Of a stretch of 64,000 bases of DNA, positions 22,829 to 33,012 are shown in pieces. The stretch covers positions 68,145 through 132,144 of the forward strand of contig KV425620.1 in assembly GCA_001632425.1 (NCBI GenBank), in the 5' to 3' direction. Position 1 is the first letter of the stretch. The number at the start of each line of letters is the position of its first letter. The notes below the pieces were generated by a model. It was not told the origin of the DNA and ran no database searches. It saw nothing but the letters and a program-made list of their open reading frames with translations. The stretch is from Neolentinus lepideus HHB14362 ss-1 (lineage: Eukaryota; Basidiomycota; Agaricomycetes; Gloeophyllales; Gloeophyllaceae). Both the position numbers and the translations under genes were made by a program.

Positions 22829-25823
22829 TTAGCGCCAGGAATCGCTCAAAGCGAGGGCAGCTGACGAGGTCGTACTAGCACTTCTGTTGGGGTCGGACTC
22901 CCACGCAACCTGTGAAGTGGGTCATTGTGATCAGTAGTTCTCGTGAACATATGAACGAAAAGTACGAACACTTCCATCGCTTGCCTTACGAATAAACTTG
23001 TATTCGAAAGTAGTATCGACTGGCAGCTCGATGACTACCGTCCAGTCAGGGTAGTCGGTAGATGAGAGAGCAATCTTAATACCATAGGATGCATCAGAGG
23101 TCAGTAGAGTGCACCAAATAATCTGTGACTATGATTTCCATTCGTACTCACAGCATCATCCGCGTTCCATGACCCTAGTTGAGATAAACTACCGGCGACG
23201 AAGATGTTCTGTATTTATTGTGATGAGCGACATAGAACAAAATGATGAAATGTGATCGAACCTCGCCCCATGAGGTTGTTGCATTTTCAGAGAAAGTAAC
23301 GGCCACGGTTGTGACAGAGGTGGCTGTACCGAGAGCCCCAGTGTGTAGGGCGATCGCGTCGTAGGCATTGATTGTGGCTGAGAACGTGCCATCTGAAGCC
23401 ACTGTGTATCTGGAGTCAGAGTATTCGCATTGGTCAATACGAGGACCCCAGATTGAAATGATGTCCTTACACAGTACCGGAGCATGTTCCATTTGATGCA
23501 GCTCCATTGATCACGTCGCAGTATGCCCCAGCGGGTAACGAAGTCGAGAAAGTCGTGGTCCAGCTAGTGTCCTCGTTGTTTATGGCAACGAATCCCGCAG
23601 ATTCTAACGTTTTTCGAGGATGAAGCCACAGAATAAGGTAGAAAGGAAGGTTATCGAACCTCTTCCGAAGGCTATCTGCTGTGAACTGGGCGCCACCCAG
23701 TCGGTTAGGGCAGCAGAGCCAGCATTGTTCCTGAATCCGACCATCCCAGAGATGGCCACCCAGCGGTGCTGGCAAAGCCTAGTGATGACAGATATTTGCA
23801 CCGCTACACTGAGTTCATGCTTAATACGTACCATCCATTCTCTCCACCGGTGCCAGAACATGTTCCAGTACCTGTCGCACTTTATCAGCTCTGATACTGT
23901 CATTTGAGTATAATCGTACACACCACTGTTGGGGGCGCCGTCGTCCGTGGTGGAAAATTCGTAGCTCGAGAGCACAGTAGGTGTTCCGTAAGGATGAGCC
24001 CTGGTTGAATGTGAGCAATGTCTATACGTCCCAGATGTAACGTCCATACAGAGAGAAGATCGTAGCGAGTACGTATGTGTTGTGTGCGGAATTGTAGTTG
24101 AGAGTGTTTCCATTCTAGAAGCATAAATCTACAAATCAAGTAGACTGTGCACCCTGACACTAGAATGGACGCACGCGCTCGGTGTCATGGTTGGCCACAA
24201 AAACGTTGGCCTTATCAGAGTCAACCCATCCTACCCAGCACGATGATCATCATAATGTCGTGCAACAGTTTACTTGATTGAGCGCGCCTTGATCATCCAA
24301 GTCCTTCAAACCAGATATACCAGTGTCTGTAAATGCATTTTGCAAAGCAGTCGTATAGCGGAATCTTGAAAAAAGATGAGTGTAATGTTGGAGGGCATTG
24401 CACTCGTCACTCACTCTTGCGCATCGCCGATACCCACATACTCTGATGGTTGAATGGGCTCTCCGGAGCCCCATATAGTCTGTTGTCAGGATTAACATTC
24501 GCTGCGAACCAGAGATCCTGTTTGATTACCTCGCATGTAATATATGGGGATCCGGTCAGTCGACTAGTGATGTTGGCAAGAGAAGTCGCGGCAATGTCTA
24601 CAAATCAACAAAGCATAGGCTAAGCAGCCACACTGGTGGAGGATTGGTATAGTATTCTTACGCTTAGCGGCGTCAAGACGCAAGCCATCCACGCCGAGGC
24701 CGAGGAGGTGGTTTCCATAGGCAGCGAGAGTGCTTCGGACGTACTCCGCCTCTGTGTCCAAGCTGCAGACATGGTGAGTTTTGATGGTGCGATTAGTGAA
24801 AGGATGCTCACTCCGCAAGACCTTCAAGTTGGCATTCCTGAACTTCTGTTCTATTGTCGTAGTTGACAATGTTGTCATCGGGCTCGCCTCCGCAGTGATG
24901 AAAGTCCTAAACATATAATGATAACACGTCAAAAATTATGCGTAAATGAGTTGCATACCGCATTCTGGTATATGCCCGGATAATCGTAGTGCGTGAATGC
25001 TGTCCTATTCTCAGAGAATGAAAGAGCAATGATTGAAGGGCCATAGCTTACTGCTACCGGCGACCCCAGTTCCTGGCCAAGCGAACGTCAGCCCTGGCTA
25101 GGACAAATCACGTGAGCAATAACTACCAGAGTCCGCCCCAGCCATGTGGTTAAAAAGGGTATCTATTAGGCACTTTCCGTCAACTAACATGATTCCTAAG
25201 CCATCGACTGCGAGACTCAATACCTGCAATTATTTTGACACCCGCAGCGTGGCACGTTTTAATCATATTTTGATACTGGGTTTCATTGCCTCGCTTGCTG
25301 GTGAGGGTATAGGACACCGGCTGGTAGTCGGTCCACCACTGAGTCCCTGATGAGCAGAGCCAATCAGCGAAAGACCTTGCAATAAGTAGGTCAAATTACC
25401 TGTAATGTGCTCCTGCGCGGGACTCGCTATATGGTGATAAATTCCAAGAATATGCGCATCATACAGTGGATTCACCTTGGACGAACCCATAGCCTTCCAA
25501 TTCGAAGATAAATCGAGGAAAAAGTCGATAGAACCGTCTTTAGACGTACCTGCGGGACCTAGGAAGCTAGTGCATTCAGATGCAATACTGTCCCTGTAAT
25601 AAATTATCGGACACCACTTCAACGGAAGAGGATTTTGAGCTAACCAGTCCCACTCAAACATCTGAGCGATGACAGCTAAAAATGAAATGAGACGGAGCGC
25701 TGGTATAGAATGATCATGTTGCGTACTTTTGCTCCCGGTAGGTGATCTCGCTTGCGTGGAGATCGGGCTCCCTCTGGATAACCCAACAAAACCCACCATC
25801 ACGATTAATAAGAGAACCTTCAT
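22829..25823 (-). CDS. secreted GH13 alpha-amylase with C-terminal CBM20, 24 exons
   Basis: Splicing 23 short introns gives ~574 residues from ATG 25823 to the TAA at 22831-22829. A signal peptide ([20 protein letters not shown]) leads into MFEWDWDSIASEC and [13 protein letters not shown]. The four GH13 regions are present: [16 protein letters not shown] (nucleophile Asp), an ITCE general-acid Glu, and VANHDTE. Domain C follows ([24 protein letters not shown]). A CBM20 starch-binding domain fills the last ~115 residues ([42 protein letters not shown]). It endohydrolyses alpha-1,4-glucan outside the cell and binds raw starch. One intron, before GWVDSDK, needs a GC donor (CAAG|GCGCGC). The frame looks intact. 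Confidence 0.9.
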
Positions 25824-26465
25824 GTTTCCTTTGACTACGTCTATCTATATCACGAGGCCAAGGAGAGTGGGCTCGCAGCAGTTGGGGCCTGTTTGGAGAG
25901 CAATGCGTGCGTCGACGAAGCTTTATACAAACTAACGTGCACTCTTGATAAATATTTATATAGCCCGCACTGGACTTGGGACCATATGGTGCGAAGTTTA
26001 AGTTGATTGCATTCTTCGCGACAGTGATACTCGCATCACTTTCAGCAAGTAGAAATGGCAGGTTCCGGACGCCTATCACCGTAGACTTTAGTCGCGGACT
26101 TTAAATGATCACGGTGATGGCGACAGCGCAAAAGGCTCCGGAGCGAGCTTATGGACGAGCTGCTCAGATGAGCTGCTAGCTACTGTACCTTACGATGTCC
26201 GAATATTTAACGTGAGATCATAGCAACCGCGCTCCGTGATGCGAATGGAACCACCCTGCGAGCAGCAAGGTCTCTGGCATCGTCAAGTTGGACAGCCGCC
26301 ACGCGATGGCCACGAATTCGGGCCCGAAACCCCACGTGGCCACCTCAGCACAGCCACTGACGTCAAGGTCGCCGCACGCCGCGCTGTATGTGAGCGACAT
26401 GCCGGCCCTCCTCCATTCCTCTCTCTCACCTCTTGGCCACCCTCTGTGTCCGCCATCGACGAAAC
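25824..26465. other. divergent promoter region
   Basis: The amylase (minus) and the DUF4112 gene (plus) are divergently arranged and share this 642-base spacer. The right part is GC- and CCTC-rich near the DUF4112 start. Apart from the TATA box at 25922-25927 no regulatory motif can be called with confidence. Confidence 0.5.
25922..25927 (-). promoter_or_regulatory. TATA box of the amylase gene
   Basis: TATAAA on the minus strand, 99 bases upstream of the amylase ATG, at the usual fungal distance for a core promoter of a strongly expressed secreted enzyme. Confidence 0.5.
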
Positions 26466-27360
26466 ATGACTTCCGCGTTTGCTCAGACGTACGGCAAGAA
26501 GCTGTTCCAGAAACACCTAGAGCAGTACCAACCCGCGGATCCATTATACGAGTACTACACCAATGACAGGGGGAAGCAGAAGAGGAGGAAGGTGCGTACC
26601 TCATTTGCTTTCTTGTGTTTTTGGATTGAACGGTTCTGTAGCGTGCGACGCCACCAGGCCTGACCCATCGCGACCAACGCGTCCTCAAGTCCGTCCAGCG
26701 ACGCGCACATTATCTTGACAAAGGCTTCAGCGTCTGCGGGATGCGCTTCGGGTGGACGTTCCTCATCGGAATTGTCCCTGGGGCCGGGGATGTCGCCGAT
26801 GCAGTGCTGAACTACGTCTTGGTCGTGAGGAAGGCCAGGCAGGCCGAGTGAGTGGCGCGTCCAGACGCGTTCGACGACTCCCCATCTGATAAACTATAAA
26901 TAGGATACCGGATTGGCTGCTGACAAGGATGCTGATGAATAACGCCGTGTCCATGGGCATGGGCTTCGTCCCCATAGCTGGTGACGTCTTCCTCGCCGCG
27001 TTCAAAGCCAACTCGCGCAACGCCGCCTTGCTCGAAGAGTTTCTCCGCATCCGAGCCGACGAATTCATGAAGCTGAAGGCCGAGCGCGAGGGACAGACCC
27101 TCACCGGGCAGAGGCTGACCGACAAGGATCGGAAAGCCATCAAACCGGGCGCGGGTGATGAGGGCGCTGTCGCACAAGCGCAAGTGCAGGCAACGAGGAA
27201 GGGGAAGGAGGCGACGAGGAGCAGGAAGCAGCCAAAGGCGACGCAGGGCCGGTTTGTGGAGGAGGTGGATAACGGTGCGAGTCCGCCGAGAACGAGTCAG
27301 CCGATGCCATGCGAAGGTCCCGTGACGGTTGAGAGGAAGAAGAATTGGTGGAGGAAGTGA
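26466..27360 (+). CDS. DUF4112 domain protein, 3 exons
   Basis: Exons 26466-26591, 26642-26847 and 26904-27360 give 262 residues. Residues ~43-150 match DUF4112: GMRFGWTFLIGIVPGAGDVADAVLNY, then (across intron 2) IPDWLLTRMLMNNAVSMG and GFVPIAGDVFLAAFKANSRN. The two hydrophobic hairpins with Pro-Gly-x-Gly-Asp and Pro-x-x-Gly-Asp motifs are typical and suggest membrane association. The ~110-residue tail is charged, Lys/Glu-rich and likely disordered. Both introns are GT-AG. The domain occurs in bacteria and fungi without a known function. A LINE is inserted 78 bases after the stop codon, in the 3' flank. Confidence 0.9.
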
Positions 27361-27440
27361 TTGGGCGACTTCGGGAAGTAATTTAATGACGACTTCACGA
27401 AGGAAAGACACTAATGAAGGAGGATAACAATACTGAGGGC

Positions 27441-27590
27441 CAACGCTACCCAGGGCGTAAATCATCCGGGCGCCAATCAACCCTAGACAACTTCATGGAC
27501 CCTTCGGGCAGATGGAGTCAAACTGCAAGCCGACGACGTGCCGAAACACCGTCCAGCACCACCGAAATAGCTCCGGATCACCATGACTAG
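27441..27590 (+). pseudogene. LINE ORF1, C-terminal remnant
   Basis: The frame ending in TAG at 27588-27590 reads into the element from its 5' junction and gives about 49 residues, including GRKSSGRQSTLDNFMDPSG. Its stop overlaps the ORF2 start (ATGACTAG: ATG 27583, TAG 27588), so the two frames overlap by 8 bases, a standard arrangement for such elements. The rest of ORF1 was lost on insertion. Confidence 0.65.
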
Positions 27591-30500
27591 TACGACCGCC
27601 CCTCGCCGCAAGATACGCATATGGCAAGAGAACCTCAACAAATCCATCACCGCAACGTTTGATCTCCTTAACCGGGCTGACCTTCACAAAAACTGGGACA
27701 TCCTCCTCATCCAAGAACCTTACATCGACACCTTCAAGAATGCCAAGGCTACCAGGGCATGGACGGTAATATATCCTACTGACCATTTAAACAGATCAGA
27801 GAAAACTCGTTCCTTAATCCTTGTCAACTCCCGATTGAGTACGAACGACTGGCGCCACATTGACTTTCCCAGCCCCGATGTCACTGCCATTCATCTGGAA
27901 GGGCAGGGCGGTAGACTGACCATTTTCAATATCTATAACGATGCTGACTCGGACCAGACACTACATGACCTAGCACGATTCTGCCAACATGACCTGCCTA
28001 GGATCTGTGCCCCATCTGACGGGGGCATGCTTTGGGTGGGGGATTTTAACCGCAAGCACCCAGCATGGGAACTCCAGGCGAATGCACAGACCTTCACAAG
28101 CCCAGCCCTACGCCAAGCCCAGATCCTACTCGACTACATTGCAGACTTTGATATGTTTATGGCCCTCCCGCCCGGTATCCCTACTCTCTCGCACAAGAGG
28201 TGGAAGAAGGAATACCGGCCAGACAATGTCTTTTTGTCAACCTCGTTACAGAAACAGCTCTTATCCTGTGCTACGAACCGATCCCTCACTCCCACAGGGG
28301 CAGATCACTATCCTATACTAACTGTCTTAGATTTCTCATTAGGTACGGCAATGTCGCCTGAGTTTCGCAACTTCCGCAATGTCGATTGGGATGAATTCCG
28401 TAAGGAATTGCGACGCCAACTCGAGCCGCTCGGGGTTCCGAGACGAATTCGCAATCAAGATGACTTCGACGCCCAAGCCTATGGACTGCACAGCGCACTC
28501 GCCAAGACCGTTGAGCTCACGGTGCCCCGCATCAAGCTCAGTCAGCACATGAAGAGGTGGTGGACGGTAGAGTTAACAGCCCGTCGTAAAGAGCTCCGAG
28601 TGCTCGGGAATGAAGCGCATAAGTATCGCTACGTACCTGATCACCCTTCTCACCACATCTTTCGGCAAGCAGAGCAGAACTACCAAGATGCTATTCGGAA
28701 GCAGAAATACAAACACTGGGAAGAGTGGATGACCCATGTTAGCGGTAAGGATATATGGACAGCTAACAAGTTTATCTCAGGGCCTGTCGGTGATGGGGGG
28801 AAAACTCGAGTGCCAACCCTCAAAATCAAAGACGCAGCTGGCCAAATCATTGGCAAGGCCACTACGAATGAAGACCGAGCTCAGCAGCTTGCTAACTCCT
28901 TCTTCCCACAGCCTCCAGCCCACTCCCTTGTTGATCCGGACACAGCTCCACCACTGCCTATCTCCAAGTTCCGACCTGCTACCCGTACACGCATTAAACG
29001 TGCCCTAGCCTCCCTAGACCCTCACAAGGCCCCCGGGCCTGACGGTATCAAAAACATAGTGCTCATGAAGTGTACTGACATCATCATTGACAGATTGTAC
29101 TACCTTTTTCGTGCCGTGTTTGATCTTGACACATACTATCCACCGTGGCGAGAATGGCATACGGTCGTCCTTCGCAAACCAGGGCGAGCTGACTATGGTT
29201 TAACAAAATCATACCGACCCATAGCTCTCTACACAACAATAGGCAAAGTACTGACCAAAGTCATCACAGAGGACATTGCCTACATCAGCGAGAAGCACGG
29301 TGCACTGCCCTCTAAGCACTTTGGAGGCCGACCCGGTCGTACGACCACCGATTCACTGCACCACGTTGTTACCAAGATCAAGAATGCATGGAGGACCAAC
29401 AAGGTCGCCTCCATCCTCTTCCTCGACATCGAAGGAGCCTTCCCCAATGTCGTGCCGGAACGCCTTCTCCACGATCTGCAAATGGCGGGGATACCCAATC
29501 AATACATCAAGTTCATGGACCGCATGCTTACAGATCGACGGACGAAACTCAAATTTGACGACTATGAATCACCATGGATACCTATCATCAGCAGTTTAGG
29601 CCAGGGAGACCCCATCTCCCTCATTTCATTCTTGTTCTACAATCCCGGCCTTCTTCGGATCCCGCAAGATGACCGGGAAGATGCAGTTGCTTTTGTGGAT
29701 GACACTGCTTTCCTGGCAGTAGGTCACAACTTCCGAGAGACCACTAACATATTACAGAACATGATGACCCGCCCGGGAGGTGCTCTGGAATGGGCCAGGC
29801 AACACAACTCACGGTTTGAAGTTGCGAAATTCGGCCTCATACACTTCTCTCGAGCACGTGTTCCTGATCGAGATCCAAACTCAGCACGCCGCACCAAACC
29901 AGCACCACGCCCGAGTTTGGAGTTGAACGGTATAGTAATCCAGCCGAAGGTATCTCATAAGTTTCTAGGTGTTATGCTCGACCAAGAACTGCGCTGGAAG
30001 GCGCAAACTGACTACGCCCTGGACAAGGGTGCACAATGGACATACCAGCTTCGCAGACTTGCAAAGACGAAGTATGGTCTGTCCCCAAAGGGTGTTCGAC
30101 AGCTCTACCAGAGTGTGGCAGTAAGGAAAGTGGCGTATGCAGCTGACATATGGTACACCCCCATTTGCAGAGTGACCACCTGCAAGAACAAACGAGGATC
30201 TGTCCGCGTAGCACGCCGGTTCGCAACCATTCAGCGTGCTGCAACCACCTGCATCACTGGCGGGTTGCGCAGCACAGCAACGGATGTGCTAGATGCTCAT
30301 GCTAACCTGTGGCCGACCCACCACTTACTCAATTTTGAATGTTTGCGAGCAAGCCTTCGGCTTGCCTCCTTGCCGAAAACACACCCTCTTGCACCATACA
30401 TCAGACGAGCATCAAGACACCTAGTCAAACGCCACCGCTCGCCCCTACACAACCTCTTTCATACCTTCCATATTGACACAGATGCCATGGAGAAGCTCGA

Positions 30501-31548
30501 CTCTGTAGGACCACCGCCCGACTGGAAACCCCCCTTCACAATCCATACCACTCGCAACAAGGATGAGGCCATGCGAGAGGAGATTGAATGGGAACGCACT
30601 GCTGCGGTTAGGCTCTACACTGATGGATCAGGATACAAGGGTAAGGTTGGTGCATCCGCGGTTATGCTAAAGCGCCAGAAGCCTCCCAAGACACTACGAT
30701 ACTGCCTCGGAACCCTCCAGCAACACATTGTCTACTCCGGAGAGGGGGTAGGTGTAATACTTGCCCTTGAACTCCTTCGTAAGGAGCAACACTTGCAAGG
30801 TACTATCTCAATCGGCCTAGACAATATGGCTGTTCTACAGGCACTACCTACTCGAAAAGTGCGACCTGGCTATCACATTCTTCAGCACATCCGGAACCAG
30901 GCGCAAAGGCTCATTGACCGTCACAAAGACCTCAAAATAGTACTCAGATGGGTGCCGGGTCATAAGGATCTCGAAGGGAACGAGTTAGCAGACAAGGAAG
31001 CAAAACGTGCAGCAAAAGGTAAAACAAGTGCTACTCACCTCCTTCCGCAGATCTTACGCCGCAAACCGCTACCTCTGAGTGTGTCGGCGCTCAAGCAAGC
31101 TTATCGCACTCGTCTTATGAAACAGTGGAAGAAGGAATGGAAGCAGTCACCCCGTTACGAACGTACTGCAGCCATCGACCCAAAACTCCCTTCAAAGTCC
31201 TTCCTTTCCGACATCGCCGACCTCCCCCGTCCCCACGCTGCAATTATAATGCAATTACGTACCGGACACGCACCGCTTAATGCTCACCTTCATCGCATTC
31301 GAGCATCACCATCTCCCAACTGCGAACACTGCCCAGGAGTCCCAGAAGATGTCCATCATTACATTCTCGAGTGTGGGATGTACGAGCAGCAGCGCTTCAC
31401 ATTGCGACGCAAGCTGGGGCGCACCGCATCCAATATCTCCGCCCTCCTCACCTCGGAAGTGAAATCCCTCCTCACTTACGTCCATCAGACGAAACGTTTC
31501 ACGCAAACACACGGTGAGAATCTGCTACCTCCGGAGAAAGAACAATAA
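27583..31548 (+). CDS. LINE ORF2: endonuclease, reverse transcriptase, RNase H
   Basis: 1321 residues, uninterrupted. An APE-type endonuclease fills ~1-230 (WQENLNKS, LIQEPY, VGDFNRKHPAWE, ADHYPIL). The reverse transcriptase spans ~480-760: YRPIALYTTIGKV (~543), motif A FLDIEGAFPN (~613), motif B GQGDPISL, and motif C FVDDTAF (~703), with both catalytic Asp. An RNase H domain covers ~1005-1140 (LYTDGSG, a GEGVGVILALE Glu, LDNMAVL, VPGHKDLEGNELADKEA), all four acidic residues present. A CxxC...H...C zinc motif (CEHCPGVPEDVHHYILEC) lies near 1246. This order fits Tad1/I-group LINEs of fungi. All catalytic sites appear intact, so ORF2 could be functional. Confidence 0.93.
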   Translation: MTSTTAPRRKIRIWQENLNKSITATFDLLNRADLHKNWDILLIQEPYIDTFKNAKATRAWTVIYPTDHLNRSEKTRSLILVNSRLSTNDWRHIDFPSPDVTAIHLEGQGGRLTIFNIYNDADSDQTLHDLARFCQHDLPRICAPSDGGMLWVGDFNRKHPAWELQANAQTFTSPALRQAQILLDYIADFDMFMALPPGIPTLSHKRWKKEYRPDNVFLSTSLQKQLLSCATNRSLTPTGADHYPILTVLDFSLGTAMSPEFRNFRNVDWDEFRKELRRQLEPLGVPRRIRNQDDFDAQAYGLHSALAKTVELTVPRIKLSQHMKRWWTVELTARRKELRVLGNEAHKYRYVPDHPSHHIFRQAEQNYQDAIRKQKYKHWEEWMTHVSGKDIWTANKFISGPVGDGGKTRVPTLKIKDAAGQIIGKATTNEDRAQQLANSFFPQPPAHSLVDPDTAPPLPISKFRPATRTRIKRALASLDPHKAPGPDGIKNIVLMKCTDIIIDRLYYLFRAVFDLDTYYPPWREWHTVVLRKPGRADYGLTKSYRPIALYTTIGKVLTKVITEDIAYISEKHGALPSKHFGGRPGRTTTDSLHHVVTKIKNAWRTNKVASILFLDIEGAFPNVVPERLLHDLQMAGIPNQYIKFMDRMLTDRRTKLKFDDYESPWIPIISSLGQGDPISLISFLFYNPGLLRIPQDDREDAVAFVDDTAFLAVGHNFRETTNILQNMMTRPGGALEWARQHNSRFEVAKFGLIHFSRARVPDRDPNSARRTKPAPRPSLELNGIVIQPKVSHKFLGVMLDQELRWKAQTDYALDKGAQWTYQLRRLAKTKYGLSPKGVRQLYQSVAVRKVAYAADIWYTPICRVTTCKNKRGSVRVARRFATIQRAATTCITGGLRSTATDVLDAHANLWPTHHLLNFECLRASLRLASLPKTHPLAPYIRRASRHLVKRHRSPLHNLFHTFHIDTDAMEKLDSVGPPPDWKPPFTIHTTRNKDEAMREEIEWERTAAVRLYTDGSGYKGKVGASAVMLKRQKPPKTLRYCLGTLQQHIVYSGEGVGVILALELLRKEQHLQGTISIGLDNMAVLQALPTRKVRPGYHILQHIRNQAQRLIDRHKDLKIVLRWVPGHKDLEGNELADKEAKRAAKGKTSATHLLPQILRRKPLPLSVSALKQAYRTRLMKQWKKEWKQSPRYERTAAIDPKLPSKSFLSDIADLPRPHAAIIMQLRTGHAPLNAHLHRIRASPSPNCEHCPGVPEDVHHYILECGMYEQQRFTLRRKLGRTASNISALLTSEVKSLLTYVHQTKRFTQTHGENLLPPEKEQ

Positions 31549-31579
31549 TGTCCTCTTTTTCCAGTTGATGTTACCCGTT

Positions 31580-32084
31580 NNNNNNNNNNNNNNNNNNNNN
31601 NNNNNNNNNNNNNNNNNNNNNNNNNNNNNNNNNNNNNNNNNNNNNNNNNNNNNNNNNNNNNNNNNNNNNNNNNNNNNNNNNNNNNNNNNNNNNNNNNNNN
31701 NNNNNNNNNNNNNNNNNNNNNNNNNNNNNNNNNNNNNNNNNNNNNNNNNNNNNNNNNNNNNNNNNNNNNNNNNNNNNNNNNNNNNNNNNNNNNNNNNNNN
31801 NNNNNNNNNNNNNNNNNNNNNNNNNNNNNNNNNNNNNNNNNNNNNNNNNNNNNNNNNNNNNNNNNNNNNNNNNNNNNNNNNNNNNNNNNNNNNNNNNNNN
31901 NNNNNNNNNNNNNNNNNNNNNNNNNNNNNNNNNNNNNNNNNNNNNNNNNNNNNNNNNNNNNNNNNNNNNNNNNNNNNNNNNNNNNNNNNNNNNNNNNNNN
32001 NNNNNNNNNNNNNNNNNNNNNNNNNNNNNNNNNNNNNNNNNNNNNNNNNNNNNNNNNNNNNNNNNNNNNNNNNNNNNNNNNNNN
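31580..32084. other. assembly gap (505 N)
   Basis: Unresolved bases begin 31 bases after the LINE ORF2 stop and end at the poly-A. They cover the LINE 3' untranslated region. Open frames that run through the Ns are artefacts. Confidence 0.99.
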
Positions 32085-32108
32085 AAAAAAAAAAAAACAA
32101 TACTGAGG

Positions 32109-33012
32109 AATACTATCGCTAATGGCCGCGGGTTGAGTAATATACGGACCTTCATCTCGCACGGTTTTGTTGTACTCCATAGACGTTCTGTGGGTATTTG
32201 TTTATCGTATGTTTATGTAGATTACGACTATGTCATTATACGTTTATGAGTAATCAGTTCTTGAATCTAGCAAGGCGTATTTGGATGGTCACGGTGATGT
32301 CCCCACTGCAGCCACAGATGCAGAATAACCTATCTTCACCTCTTGTACGTGTATATCACGGACAGTCAGTGCATAATAAATGTTGTTGGACTCCTTTGAT
32401 CAAGACATACCAATTAGGCTGAATTCGAAGACGCGTACATGGCGGCCAAATGATGGCGGACCAAACGCGTCTGTGGCGCGTGAGCGTTCGTCGCCACGTG
32501 AGCTCAAGCAGTCACGTTTGTCAATGTTATTCGGACTTGTCCTCCTGCCAGCAGGGCTGCTCACGTTATTATTCGTTGAGCAAATATTTGCCTTTGTATG
32601 CTCAATACTAATCAACAGGAGTACTTGCGACTTGTCTCTCACCGTCTCCGAGTCCGGTCTAGTTTCGGGATCAGACTCCACCATCGCTTCTGCTTTCGGT
32701 TTCGGGGCATCTCTTGTCCATTCGCCGGAAATACGCAAGGCTACATATAAATAGGTCAGCCCGTAGCAGAAATAGACTGTCAACTGTCAGTACACAGCCA
32801 TGGACAATGTTTATATTAGCGCCTACGGAGTGCGGTGTCCACGAGGAACAATGTCTTAGAGAGCGTTCAACAAATTCAGTGGAGTCGCCACCTCTCAACA
32901 CCGTAGGGCCAAAGTAGCCTAGTAGAGTACGTGCTCGGCTCACCGCTTTAGAACCTTAGCACTAATACAGGTACTAACGCGAACGCAGAGCTCTTCGGTG
33001 ACTCCATCAAGC
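32109..33012. other. intergenic, no gene recognised
   Basis: About 900 bases between the LINE's right junction and the CorA gene. A 124-codon frame at 32380-32754 contains one hydrophobic segment but nothing recognisable. The 3' half should contain the CorA promoter. Confidence 0.4.

Larger units (their letters stand above)
27439..32097 (+). mobile_element. 5'-truncated LINE (I/Tad-like) with intact ORF2
   Basis: The element is bounded by a perfect target-site duplication, aacaatactgagg, at 27426-27438 and 32096-32108; the last copy partly overlaps the poly-A that follows the N gap. It holds the last ~50 codons of ORF1, the complete ORF2 and a 3' end hidden by 505 Ns. Truncation of ORF1 at the 5' junction is the usual result of incomplete target-primed reverse transcription. 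The clean TSD and unbroken 1321-codon frame point to a recent insertion. Confidence 0.92.

Noticed and set aside
31485..32180. Open frames crossing the N run
   Set aside because: Ns were translated as unknown residues; there is no evidence of coding.
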